Of a DNA stretch of 64,000 nucleotides, positions 17,036-25,627 are shown in pieces. How positions within the stretch are numbered: position 1 is the first letter of the stretch; each line of letters starts with the position of its first letter. Below the pieces are notes generated by a model that was not told the origin of the DNA, made no database searches, and was given only the letters and a program-made list of their open reading frames with translations. Source of the stretch: Archangium sp. (lineage in GTDB: Bacteria; Myxococcota; Myxococcia; Myxococcales; Myxococcaceae); contig JAUXRX010000010.1 in NCBI GenBank assembly GCA_030681645.1, forward strand, positions 62,001-126,000, read 5' to 3'. The translations under genes and the position numbers were made by a program.

Positions 17036-19644
17036 CAGTACACCACCTTCACGCCGAGGGTCGGCAAGATGATCGGCGCTCCGTCGGCGCGCTTGGTGGG
17101 CACGTTGGGGTCATCCATCGTGCCGTAGCCGTAGGTAAAGCCATACACCTCGGACCGCACCAGCACGTTGAAGACATCGAGATAGATTTCGAGCGTGAAG
17201 TTGTTGAACGAGATGGTCTTCGACGCGCGAATGTCGAGGCGGCCGAACGCAGGCAGGCGGTCCACCTCGTTGAGGGGCACCAGGCTCCACAGCTGCCGCC
17301 CCGTGGCCGAGTCGTCCACCAGCCGCTGCGTGCGCGAGCTGAACTCGCCCGACTCGGGCCGCCCGGTGTTGAGGTGGAACGCGGCGCTCACCTTGAAGCC
17401 CTTCGGCAACTGGTAGCCGAGCACCAGGTTGAGCGAGTGCGTCTGATCGAACGCGAACGGCACCATGGCGGTGGCGTCGGTCACCTCGGACTGATCAGCG
17501 TTGAAGATGGCGAAGCGCCGCAGCCGCTCGCTGCGCATCAACGAGTACGACAACCACCCGAAGAGCCGGCCCTGCTGCGGCAGCCGCAACATGAGCTCGA
17601 GCCCGTACGCGCGCCCGTAGCGGTTGCCGGAGAAGCGATCGTCGAGCGACGAGATGCCGGTGACGAACTCGGCGAGGCTGCGCTCGCGCGCCTGGAAGAT
17701 GTGATTCAGGAACACGTCGCCCGACAGCTCCATGCCGAACCAGGGCAGCTTACCCACCGCGCCCACGCTGAACTGACCGACCTCCTGCAGGCCGGTGCGC
17801 AGCGCGCCCACGTCGGTGACGGGCAACGAGATGAGCAGCATGGGCGACTGGTGCGCGAGGCCCGCGGTGCCGCGCAGGGTGAGCGCCTCGATGGGCTTGA
17901 AGCGCACCTCGAAGCGCGGATCCACCGAGGCCAGGGTGAAGCTCGGCGCGAGGTGCCAGGTGTCGACGCGCACGCCGGCGACCACGGTCCACTGCTCCGA
18001 GAAGAACGCCGCCTCGAGGAAGGTGCCGGTGAAGACGCCCATCACGCGCGGCTGGCGCAGCAGGTCTCCACCCGCGCCGATGCCGATGGTCGTCTCCACG
18101 TCGGACACCTGGCGCTCGACGTCGAAGCCGGCCTTCACCTGCCAGTGCTCACCGAACTCGAGGCGGTACGTGGCGCGGCCGGTGGCGATGAAGCGGTTGA
18201 GCAGGAACGAGCCGACCCGCTCGTTGTTCTGCTCGCCGTAGAGGCCGAGCGTCTCCCAGCCCACGAAGCTGCCCACCTCGAGCTGGCCCGGCCCCACCGG
18301 GTACTGGCCGCGCAGGTCGATGCGATGGAAGCGCGAGGTGAGGAACACCGAGGGGCTCTTCGGGTCCTTCTGGCGCGTGCCCACCAGATCGCTGCTGCCG
18401 AACGCGAGCAGCCGCACCGTGCCCTTGCCCACCTTCTGCTCGATGCGGGCCTGGTAGTCCCACGACTCGAACACCGGCGTGACGCCCTCGCCGAACGCGC
18501 CGGCGCCCGAGAGCGCCGCGAGCAGCCAGGCGGCGTAGCTGATGTGCCCACCCACGGTGATGTTGGTGCCGGTCTTCTCGATGGGCACCTCGACGAAGGC
18601 CGAGGTCTGCAGCAGGTCGGGCGAGACGCTGAAGTGCACGCGATCGTCGCGGGCCTTCGCCACCTGCGCGCTGATGACGCCGCCCGAGATGCGCCCGAAG
18701 CGGGTGGGCGCGTTGGCCGGGTAGAAGTCGATCGACTCGATGAAGTCGGGGTGCACCACCGAGCCGCCGGCGAGCAGGTGGTAGAGCTGCGGCACCCGCA
18801 CGCCGTCGAGGTAGAAGCCGGTCGCCGCGGGCAACGCGCCGCGCACCACCGGGTAGCTGAGGCCCGAGGCGGGCGTCACCACGCCGGGCAGCAGCATGAT
18901 GACGCGCAGCGGCTCGCCGTTGGTGCCGGCCACCTCGTGCAGCTCGGCGCCCGAGAGCGTGATGCGCGAGAGCTCGGCGCGATCGACCTGCCCGCGCACC
19001 ACCGTCTCGTACGGCTTCGAGAAGGTGCGACCGAGCCGGTACAGCACCTCGACCGATTGGCCGGCCTTGAGGTTCTCCTTGAAGACCCGCTTCACGTGGC
19101 CCGACGCGGTCACCAGCACGCGCTGAGGCCCCGAGGGAATCTCGAGGGTGAAGCGCCCCTCTGCGTCGGTCTCCACCGCGGTGACGCCGCCGTCTTCGAG
19201 GCCGACCTGCGCGAGCGAGAGGGTCTCCCGGGTGCCCATGGTGAGCACCCGGCCGGTCAGCTTCCCCACCAGCATCGGCTCGCCTGCGTCGACGCTCAGC
19301 ACCACCGGCGTCTCGAAGCGATAGCGATAGGCCAGCACCACGCTCACGGGCGCGCCGTGCTGCGTGGCCGGCTCGAACCCGAGGCCCCGCGCGGCGGTGA
19401 GGGCGGAGTCGGTGAACGCCTGCCCGGTGCTCGACTGCACCGTGACGTCGATGACCGCGCCCGTGGTGTCGATGGTGAGCAGCAGCTCGACCTCACCGCT
19501 GACGCCCGCATCTTCGGGGAACGCGGCCGGGGACGGTTGGATCAGCTGGGGAGGAACGACGTCCACCCCGGCGTCGATGACGTCGTCGACCTGCTGCGCG
19601 AAGGCCGACGCGCTGAGCAACACGAGGACCAGGAGATGCTTCAC
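17035..19644 (-). CDS. TonB-dependent receptor with N-terminal TonB-like domain
   Basis: 869 residues. GTG start at 19644 opens the signal peptide (VKHLLVLVLLSASAFAQ). Order: TonB C-terminal-like domain (about 30-105, GEVELLLTIDTTGAVIDVTV...FEPATQHGAPVSV), carboxypeptidase-regulatory-like beta sandwich (about 125-200, FTLEIPSGPQRVLVTASG), plug (about 230-340, PVVRGALPAATGFYLDGVR, FPANAPTRFGRISGGVISA-type sequence) and a 22-strand-type barrel ending in an aromatic strand (LGVKVVY). Outer-membrane active transport; the substrate is unknown. The fusion of a TonB-type domain to the receptor is unusual outside delta-proteobacterial lineages. Co-translated with the downstream lipoprotein. Confidence 0.88.
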   Translation of the reverse strand: MKHLLVLVLLSASAFAQQVDDVIDAGVDVVPPQLIQPSPAAFPEDAGVSGEVELLLTIDTTGAVIDVTVQSSTGQAFTDSALTAARGLGFEPATQHGAPVSVVLAYRYRFETPVVLSVDAGEPMLVGKLTGRVLTMGTRETLSLAQVGLEDGGVTAVETDAEGRFTLEIPSGPQRVLVTASGHVKRVFKENLKAGQSVEVLYRLGRTFSKPYETVVRGQVDRAELSRITLSGAELHEVAGTNGEPLRVIMLLPGVVTPASGLSYPVVRGALPAATGFYLDGVRVPQLYHLLAGGSVVHPDFIESIDFYPANAPTRFGRISGGVISAQVAKARDDRVHFSVSPDLLQTSAFVEVPIEKTGTNITVGGHISYAAWLLAALSGAGAFGEGVTPVFESWDYQARIEQKVGKGTVRLLAFGSSDLVGTRQKDPKSPSVFLTSRFHRIDLRGQYPVGPGQLEVGSFVGWETLGLYGEQNNERVGSFLLNRFIATGRATYRLEFGEHWQVKAGFDVERQVSDVETTIGIGAGGDLLRQPRVMGVFTGTFLEAAFFSEQWTVVAGVRVDTWHLAPSFTLASVDPRFEVRFKPIEALTLRGTAGLAHQSPMLLISLPVTDVGALRTGLQEVGQFSVGAVGKLPWFGMELSGDVFLNHIFQARERSLAEFVTGISSLDDRFSGNRYGRAYGLELMLRLPQQGRLFGWLSYSLMRSERLRRFAIFNADQSEVTDATAMVPFAFDQTHSLNLVLGYQLPKGFKVSAAFHLNTGRPESGEFSSRTQRLVDDSATGRQLWSLVPLNEVDRLPAFGRLDIRASKTISFNNFTLEIYLDVFNVLVRSEVYGFTYGYGTMDDPNVPTKRADGAPIILPTLGVKVVY

Positions 19645-19828
19645 CCGCCGGGGTCTGCCACCGAACCGGGGCTCTGTCTCGGCCCTCAACCTCTCCCTGC
19701 AAAGCGGGGGGAGGTCGCCGCAGGCCGGGTGAGGGGCTCGACTTCTCTCACTGAGAGCATCGCCACGGCGAATGCCCGCCTCTGAAGGAGCGGTTACAGC
19801 CACCGGCCTCGAGGATTACCTTCAGGCC

Positions 19829-20971
19829 ATGGGCCTCTTCTCAGGTCGTTCGAAGATTCCGCCGCCTTCCGGGCCGCATGCGCTCGGCACCACCCGCTTC
19901 GACGTCAGCGCGGCCCGGCGGATCCCGGTGCAGGCCTGGTACCCCGCGAGCGCGGTGAAAGGGCCGACGGAGCCGTACCTCGACGACGAGCTGAGAGCGG
20001 CGCTCTCCGACCTCACCCGGGTGCCGAAGTTCCTGCTGCCGCAGAACCCCTCGTTCAGCGTGGTGAACGCGCCGGCGGTGCCCGGCCGCTACCCGGTGTT
20101 GATCTTCAACCACGGCTTCGGCTCCTTCCAGAAGCAGAGCACCTCGCTGATGGAAGAGCTGGCCAGCCACGGCTTCGTGGTGCTCAGCGTGGGCCACCCG
20201 TCAGAGTCGCTGGTGGTGCAGTTCGCCGACGGCACCATCGAGCGGCACCGCGCCGACCACCCGGCGTGGATCGAGATCCGCGCGGGGGTGAAGGAGCTGG
20301 AGAAGAACGTGGGCGAGGTCGCTCCGCTCCTCGCGCGGGCCCGCGACGCTCGAGACCCGGCGGCCCTGCGCGAAGCGATGCGCGAGCTCGCCGCCCATCG
20401 CAGCTACGCGGTGCTCGTGCCGGTGCTGGAGGTCTGGCGCGCCGACACCCTCGCGGTGATGGACCAGTTGGGCCGCATCGACTCAGGCGAGCTCGCGACG
20501 CCGCTGCGTGGGTTGGTGCGGGCCGACGCGCTGGGCCTGTTCGGCCATTCCCTCGGAGGCATCCTCTCGGGCCAGCTGGCGATGAGCGACGCGAGGGTGC
20601 GCGCGGGCATGAGCTACGACGGGGCGCAGCTGCCGCTCCCCGGCGACGCGCCCTATGCGCTGCGGGTGCCCTTCTGCTTTCTCTACGCAGACACCACGAA
20701 GGTGGGAAAGACCGCCGTGAGCACCGGGTGGATGAACGACGCCGTGCTCCCCCCGGGCGGGTGCGGGGCGGTGCTGCGCGGGGCGGCCCACCTCAACTTC
20801 ACCGACATGAACAACCTCGCGATGGCCGGCCGGGCGCTGGGGAGCATCGACCGCGGCGAGATGGCGAGGTTGCTGCGCGCGACCACCGTCGGCTTCTTCG
20901 GTCATCACCTCGCGGGCCGGCCGCTCACCGGCTTCACGCCCTCGCCGACGCTCGAGGTCCACTGGCGCTGA
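19829..20971 (+). CDS. Alpha/beta hydrolase of the PAF-acetylhydrolase type
   Basis: 380 residues. The oxyanion-hole motif FNHGFGSFQKQS (about 94-105) and nucleophile elbow LFGHSLGG with Ser241 are in the order seen in group VII phospholipase A2 / PAF-acetylhydrolases; a catalytic His follows in RGAAHLNFTD. The N-terminal RIPVQAWYPAS segment is also typical. Hydrolyses short-chain esters or phospholipids; the substrate is unknown. No signal peptide with the ATG at 19829, chosen because upstream sequence overlaps a low-complexity GC hairpin region. Stops 3 bp before the convergent DUF3553 gene. Confidence 0.83.
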   Translation: MGLFSGRSKIPPPSGPHALGTTRFDVSAARRIPVQAWYPASAVKGPTEPYLDDELRAALSDLTRVPKFLLPQNPSFSVVNAPAVPGRYPVLIFNHGFGSFQKQSTSLMEELASHGFVVLSVGHPSESLVVQFADGTIERHRADHPAWIEIRAGVKELEKNVGEVAPLLARARDARDPAALREAMRELAAHRSYAVLVPVLEVWRADTLAVMDQLGRIDSGELATPLRGLVRADALGLFGHSLGGILSGQLAMSDARVRAGMSYDGAQLPLPGDAPYALRVPFCFLYADTTKVGKTAVSTGWMNDAVLPPGGCGAVLRGAAHLNFTDMNNLAMAGRALGSIDRGEMARLLRATTVGFFGHHLAGRPLTGFTPSPTLEVHWR

Positions 20972-20974
20972 GCG

Positions 20975-21985
20975 TCAGGGCGCGACGATCGCGGGCTTCT
21001 CCGCGTGGGTGCGCCAGATGAACGAGTACACGTCGACGAGGTCGCGCGGCTGGTGGCCCGCTTCCTTGAGCAGCGCGTGGGTGCGCGTCGCCACCTCGAG
21101 GAACTTCTTGTAGCCGGCGGCGGTGAGCGGCTCGGTCTTCTCCACCGCGAGCCCCAGCGTGACGGCCTGGCCGGCGAAGGCGGTGGGCTTGACGCAGGTG
21201 TGCTGCTTCGGGTCGAACAGCGCGCCGAACACGGTGGCGAGCGGCCAGGTCACCTTCTTGCCGGCGCCCTTGCTGTCCTTGAGGTTGAGCGCGCCACCGA
21301 AGCGCTCGACGCGCTCGGCGTAGTCGCCGGTGCCGTGGAGCAGGTCCTTCAAGGCGGCCATCGCCTTCGCGCGGTCCTCGCCCTCGAGCTGGCGGAACGG
21401 AATCGGGCCCTCGATGGGGAAGACGATGTTGGTGGCGGCGAGCACGCGCTGCGCGCTCTTGAACAGCTCGTCGGGCGTGGCGCTGGCGAAGGCCGCCGCC
21501 GAGAGCTCCTTCTGCGCCAGGGCGATGGCGGCTTCCTTGTAACCGTCCTTCCCCTCGGCGATGACGCCGCGCTCCTCGTTGGTGAAGGCCTCACCGGTGA
21601 AGCCGCCGGCGAAGAGCTTCTCGAAGAGCGCGACCTGCGCGGCGAAGGTGGCGAAGCGCGGGGCAGACGTCTTCTTCACCGCCACCCGGGCCTTGGGGCG
21701 GAGGTTGGCGCTCGGCTTGGGAGCGGCCTTGGGCTTGCGCCCGGTGGCGCGGGCCTGCAGGGCGGCGAGCGCGTCAGGCTCGAGCTTCACCGGTTCCAGC
21801 ACGGTGGCCTTGGCCTTCACGAACTTCTTTTCCCCTGCGTGTTCGAAGAAGAGCACCCAGTGAAGCGGGAGATCCTGCACCACCAGCCCCACGCCCCAGG
21901 TGGGCTGGGTCTGGTGGGTCATGGTGAGGGGCAGCTTCGGCTGAGGTGCCGAGGGAGGAGGAGGAGGAGGGGGCGTCGTGGCCAT
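20975..21985 (-). CDS. DUF3553-like protein with helical C-terminal domain
   Basis: 336 residues. After a Pro-rich start (MATTPPPPPPPSAPQ), residues about 28-66 (WGVGLVVQDLPLHWVLFF...KKFVKAKATVLEPV) resemble the small SH3-like DUF3553 domain that often sits on helicases. A Lys/Arg/Pro-rich linker (about 80-105) leads to a helical domain of about 220 residues of unknown family, with a conserved-looking PRDLVDVYSFIWRTHAE end. The basic linker suggests a nucleic-acid-binding role, which is inference. Seven Pro codons in a row near the start are a possible translation pause site. Confidence 0.65.
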   Translation of the reverse strand: MATTPPPPPPPSAPQPKLPLTMTHQTQPTWGVGLVVQDLPLHWVLFFEHAGEKKFVKAKATVLEPVKLEPDALAALQARATGRKPKAAPKPSANLRPKARVAVKKTSAPRFATFAAQVALFEKLFAGGFTGEAFTNEERGVIAEGKDGYKEAAIALAQKELSAAAFASATPDELFKSAQRVLAATNIVFPIEGPIPFRQLEGEDRAKAMAALKDLLHGTGDYAERVERFGGALNLKDSKGAGKKVTWPLATVFGALFDPKQHTCVKPTAFAGQAVTLGLAVEKTEPLTAAGYKKFLEVATRTHALLKEAGHQPRDLVDVYSFIWRTHAEKPAIVAP

Positions 21986-22018
21986 GGGCGCCGCACCTTA
22001 CGGGCGGCGTCGAGCGAT

Positions 22019-22852
22019 TCAACCGAAGACGCGCTCGATGACCTCGGCCACCCCACCGTCCTGGAGTTCGCAGTTGACCTGGTCGGTGGCCAGCGCCCGC
22101 ACTTCGTCGGGGGCCTTCTTCATGGCGAACGAGCGCCCCACCACCTCGAACATCGGCTTGTCGTTGAACCAGTCACCGACGGCGACCATCTCGTGCACGC
22201 CGATGCCGAGGTGCGTGCCGATCGACCGGAGCGCGGTGCCCTTGGTGGGGCCGGGCGCGCGCACCACCATGCCGCCCAGGCCCTCGAAGCGGGTGAGCGG
22301 AAACGAGATGAGGTGGGCGTGGGCGCCGAGCTCGGTGCGGATCTCCGCGGCGGTGGCCTCGATGTCCACCATCTGGCCCACGACGATCGCCGCGAGCAGC
22401 CCCGACGCGTCTTCCCAGAGCGGGTGCGCGTGGAGATCGCCCGTCTCCTCGAGCGTGCCTGTCCAGGTGGAGACGTAGGGGGCGAAGAGCGCGCCCGCCG
22501 CGTCGTGCACGATGCGGTCGTTGGCGACGAAGAAGCGGGCGGCATCCCTTCGGCCGAGCAGGTCGCGCAGGTGCAGCGCGTGCTCTGCGTGAATGGAGGT
22601 GAGCTGCAGCGCGGAGCTGCCCGACGCCGAGTGCATCATCACCTGGCTGCCGTCGACGCAGCCGACCGGGCCCTCGAGGTCGAGCCACTCCGCGACGTGA
22701 CGCGAGCCTGAATAGAGGCGCCCGGTGCAGATGGTGACGGCGACGCCAGCGGCGCGGACGCGCGCGATGGCGGCGAGATCCTTCGGGTGAACGCTGCCGT
22801 CGCGCTGGAGGAGCGTGCCGTCGAGATCGAGCGCGAGGAGGCGGTACTGCAT
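22019..22852 (-). CDS. HAD-IIB (Cof-type) phosphatase
   Basis: 277 residues. HAD motifs in order: LDLDGTLL (residues 8-15, nucleophile and acid Asp), TICTGR (motif II), a Lys in GPTKGTALRSI (motif III) and VAVGDWFND (motif IV). The IIB cap lies between motifs II and III. Family members dephosphorylate sugar phosphates, FMN or other small phospho-compounds; the exact substrate is unknown. Shares an intergenic GC hairpin with the divergent kinase fusion gene. Confidence 0.9.
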   Translation of the reverse strand: MQYRLLALDLDGTLLQRDGSVHPKDLAAIARVRAAGVAVTICTGRLYSGSRHVAEWLDLEGPVGCVDGSQVMMHSASGSSALQLTSIHAEHALHLRDLLGRRDAARFFVANDRIVHDAAGALFAPYVSTWTGTLEETGDLHAHPLWEDASGLLAAIVVGQMVDIEATAAEIRTELGAHAHLISFPLTRFEGLGGMVVRAPGPTKGTALRSIGTHLGIGVHEMVAVGDWFNDKPMFEVVGRSFAMKKAPDEVRALATDQVNCELQDGGVAEVIERVFG

Positions 22853-22867
22853 GGATGAACCTTGTCT

Positions 22868-22891
22868 CCCTCTCCCCGGGGGGGGAGAGGG
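22868..22891. repeat. GC-rich hairpin in the divergent intergenic gap
   Basis: CCCTCTCCCC pairs with GGGGAGAGGG, and a further GGGGAGAGGGC copy follows at about 22895-22904. Similar CTCTCC/GGAGAG strings occur at 8524-8544 and 19690-19735. Probably a short dispersed repeat and not a gene-specific operator. Confidence 0.55.
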
Positions 22892-22957
22892 CCGGGGAGA
22901 GGGCCGCGCATCATCACCTTACTGGTCCGTGAGCGAGCGCGGGAGCAAGCTCACCCT

Positions 22958-25078
22958 ATGACCGGTGCAGCACTGGAAGAGGTCCTCGCGTCGTTGAAGA
23001 AGAGCCGCGTGGTGGGCGCCCTGCCCCTCGACGCGTTGCGCCGGCTGCTCACCTTCGTCGAGAAGGTCGAGCTGCCCGCGGGGCACGCGATCATCCGCGA
23101 GGGCGAGCTGGGCCGCGACATGTACCTGCTCATCGAGGGCACCGCGCAGGCCGAGCGGGGCCGGGTGCAGATGAACCCGATGGGCCCCGGGGCCGAGTTC
23201 GGTTCGCTGGGCCTGCTCACCGATCGCCCGCGCGCCGCGACGGTGACGGCGTTGTCGAAGGTGGTGCTGGTGAAGCTGAGCCTCGAGGCGTGGGACCAGC
23301 TCTCGACGAGCGAGCCGTCGATCGCGCTCAAGCTCACCCAGGCGCTGTTCAACCAGGTGCGTGACGACTTGATGCACCTCACCGACAGCATGGGCGCGCT
23401 GCTGCAGGGCCGCTCGTTGCCGCGCGCGGCCGAGGTGCTGGTGCGGTGGGGTGAGACGGTGATGAAGGTGGCGACGGGAACGCCGCTGAGCGAGCTGCTG
23501 CCGCGCGAGGTGAACGGCCACCTCGTGGTGGGGGCGCTGCTGGGCCAGAAGCCCGTCTCGCTCTCGACGCCGGTGGTCTCGACCACGACGGTGGCGCCGC
23601 TGACGCTGGGGCACTGGGAAGGCCGGCAGATCTACGCGCGCTCGGTGCAGCTGCTGCTGCTCGAAGCGGCGCACACCATCGACCCGAGCCTCGACGTGCG
23701 CATGGGCCCGTCGCTGGGCACCTCGCAGATCGTCGAGCTGCACGCCGACGGTGGGCGTGACCACGAAGCGCTCGCCCGCGAGCTCTCGCTCGAGATGCAG
23801 CGGCTGGCCGCGACCGCCGTGCCGATTCGGCGCGAGCACTGGACGGTGGACGAGGCGCGCGAACACTTCCTCTCGCGTGGCTGGGGCGAGGCGGCGCAGC
23901 TGCTGCAGAGCACCCGGCAGGGCACGGTGCCGCTCATCTCGTGTGGCCGCGTGTATGCGCTGAGCCTGGGGCCGATGCTCGCCGACACGCGCGAGCTCAC
24001 CGGCTTCTCGCTCAAGCGGCACGAGGCGGGGCTGCTGCTCGACCTGGGCGGTCGTGATCCACGGCAGAACGGCGTCTCGCTCCCGCGCCGCGACGCGGGC
24101 ATGGAAGGGGAGCACCGCGAGTGGCTGGGCGCGATGGGCGTCAACAGCGTGGGCGGCTTCAACCAGCTCTGCGTGTCGGGGCAGGTGGTGCAGCTGCTGC
24201 GCGTGGCCGAGGGGTTTCACGAGAAGCACATCAGCCGCATCGCAGACACCATCGCCGCCTCGCGCGACCGGCTTCGGCTGATCGCGATCGCGGGGCCGTC
24301 GTCATCGGGGAAGACCACGTTCATCAAGCGGCTCACCGTGCAGTTGCAGATCAACGGGCTCAACCCGATGGGCCTGTCTCTCGACGACTACTACGTCGAT
24401 CGCGAGAAGACGGTGAAGGACGAGCACGGCGAGTACGACTTCGAGGCGCTCGAGGCGCTCAACCTCGAGCTGCTGCAGGACCACGTGCGCCGGTTGCTCG
24501 CGGGCGAGACGGTGAAGATGGCGAAGTACGACTTCAAGACGGGGAAGAGCGCGCCGAGTGGGGGCACTGAGCTGTCTCTGAAGCCGGGCGACCTGCTGTT
24601 GATGGAGGGCATTCACGGGTTGAACCCGGGGCTGCTCGGCACCATCCCGCGCAATGATCAGCTCTTCCGGGTGTTCGTCCACCCGGCCACGTCTCTGCCG
24701 TTCGATCGGCTGTCGCGCGTGAGCCCGACGGATCTGCGGCTCTTGCGGCGGATCGTGCGGGATCGTCACGGGCGCGGCTACAGCGCCGCCGAGAACATCG
24801 CGCGCTGGCCGTCGGTGCTGGCGGGCGAGCGGAAACACATCTTCCCGTTCCACTCCGAGGCTGACGTCGTGTTCGACACGGCGCTGATCTACGAGCCGTC
24901 GGTGCTCAAGGTGTACGCCGAGCGCTACCTGCTCGAGGTGCCGGCGGATCATCCGTCGTTCGCCACGGCGTTCCGGCTGCGCCACCTGGTGGATCGTTTC
25001 GTGGCCATCTACCCAGACCACGTGCCGCCGACGTCGATCATCCGCGAGTTCATCGGCGGGAGCGGCTTCGAATATTGA
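22958..25078 (+). CDS. Cyclic-nucleotide-binding domain fused to a uridine-kinase-type nucleoside kinase
   Basis: 706 residues. Residues about 15-150 form a cNMP-binding (Crp/EPAC-like) domain (LPAGHAIIREGELGRDMYLLIEGTA, GAEFGSLGLLTDRPRAATVTAL). About 190-410 resembles the TGS/second-additional-domain region of threonyl-tRNA synthetase that is also found in TM0751-type nucleoside kinases (NGHLVVGALLG, ARSVQLLLLEAAHTIDPSL). About 440-700 is the uridine kinase/phosphoribulokinase fold with P-loop IAGPSSSGKTT (Lys452), LDDYYVDR and a DRLSRVSPTDLRLLRRIVRD segment. Cytosolic; presumably phosphorylates a nucleoside-like substrate under control of a bound cyclic nucleotide. ATG at 22958; upstream sequence is the GC hairpin. 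Confidence 0.85.
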   Translation: MTGAALEEVLASLKKSRVVGALPLDALRRLLTFVEKVELPAGHAIIREGELGRDMYLLIEGTAQAERGRVQMNPMGPGAEFGSLGLLTDRPRAATVTALSKVVLVKLSLEAWDQLSTSEPSIALKLTQALFNQVRDDLMHLTDSMGALLQGRSLPRAAEVLVRWGETVMKVATGTPLSELLPREVNGHLVVGALLGQKPVSLSTPVVSTTTVAPLTLGHWEGRQIYARSVQLLLLEAAHTIDPSLDVRMGPSLGTSQIVELHADGGRDHEALARELSLEMQRLAATAVPIRREHWTVDEAREHFLSRGWGEAAQLLQSTRQGTVPLISCGRVYALSLGPMLADTRELTGFSLKRHEAGLLLDLGGRDPRQNGVSLPRRDAGMEGEHREWLGAMGVNSVGGFNQLCVSGQVVQLLRVAEGFHEKHISRIADTIAASRDRLRLIAIAGPSSSGKTTFIKRLTVQLQINGLNPMGLSLDDYYVDREKTVKDEHGEYDFEALEALNLELLQDHVRRLLAGETVKMAKYDFKTGKSAPSGGTELSLKPGDLLLMEGIHGLNPGLLGTIPRNDQLFRVFVHPATSLPFDRLSRVSPTDLRLLRRIVRDRHGRGYSAAENIARWPSVLAGERKHIFPFHSEADVVFDTALIYEPSVLKVYAERYLLEVPADHPSFATAFRLRHLVDRFVAIYPDHVPPTSIIREFIGGSGFEY

Positions 25079-25188
25079 GGTCAGATTTGACGGGCACTCA
25101 CGTGAGGCGGTACTCAGCCCGTGAGGAGGCGTCCCGTGGATATTCAGCCAAACGGTTTCCCAGGATGCTCCCCGAGCTGCGCTTGAAC

Positions 25189-25257
25189 TGACGGAACACA
25201 GGTCAGGGCGCCCGCTCGTGGAGCGGTGTGCGTCTTGAACCCGCAGGAAAACCGTCA
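25189..25257 (+). ncRNA. Possible structured leader upstream of the rbfA-like/rtcB pair
   Basis: A 6-bp closing stem TGACGG (25189-25194) / CCGTCA (25252-25257) encloses a perfect hairpin CCGCTC-GTG-GAGCGG (25212-25226), all within 75 bp of the rbfA-like start. It could be a 5'UTR element or small structured RNA; RtcB operons elsewhere carry tRNA-like or Y-RNA-like RNAs. The stem is short, so chance is possible. The rest of the 183-bp gap (25079-25261) has a small palindrome CTCACGTGAG but no clear promoter. Confidence 0.3.
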
Positions 25258-25261
25258 ACCC

Positions 25262-25627
25262 ATGACTCGAAGAAATCGCCGTACCGGCTCGCGCTTCGCG
25301 ACGCTGGATCCATCCACCCTTTCCAACAGGCAGGTGCGTCTCGAACACATCCTCATCGAAGAGCTGCAGTCACTCATCACCGACGAGGCGACTGATCCGT
25401 CGCTCGACGGCATCAAAGTCATCGCAGTGCATCTGTCACCCGACGGAGGTCACGCCCGCGTCGCGTACGCGGTAGTCGCGCTCCTCAGTCGAGAGCAAGA
25501 AGCGGGGCGGACGGCTCAGTCCGGTCTCGCCAGGGCCACGCCGTTCTTCCGCGCGCGCATGGCTTCGCATCTCCAGCTCAAGAAGCTGCCGCAGCTCACC
25601 TTCACCTTCGTCGGGGTGACGTCATGA
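25262..25627 (+). CDS. RbfA-like ribosome-binding factor
   Basis: 121 residues. Follows the RbfA KH-like fold: VRLEHILIEELQSLITDEATDPSL, then IKVIAVHLSPDGGHARVAYAV and a C-terminal LKKLPQLTFTF. RbfA assists 30S maturation by binding the 16S 5' helix region. The basic N-terminal tail (MTRRNRRTGSRF) fits RNA binding. The usual genomic neighbours (nusA, infB, truB) are absent; instead the stop overlaps the RtcB start by ATGA, so this is probably a paralogue specialised to work with the RNA ligase. ATG at 25262. Confidence 0.72.
   Translation: MTRRNRRTGSRFATLDPSTLSNRQVRLEHILIEELQSLITDEATDPSLDGIKVIAVHLSPDGGHARVAYAVVALLSREQEAGRTAQSGLARATPFFRARMASHLQLKKLPQLTFTFVGVTS

Noticed and set aside
25189..25260. 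A tRNA-like or Y-RNA-like gene before the RbfA/RtcB pair
   Set aside because: Only a 6-bp outer stem and one hairpin; no D, anticodon or T-arm arrangement, so kept only as a weak structured-leader call.
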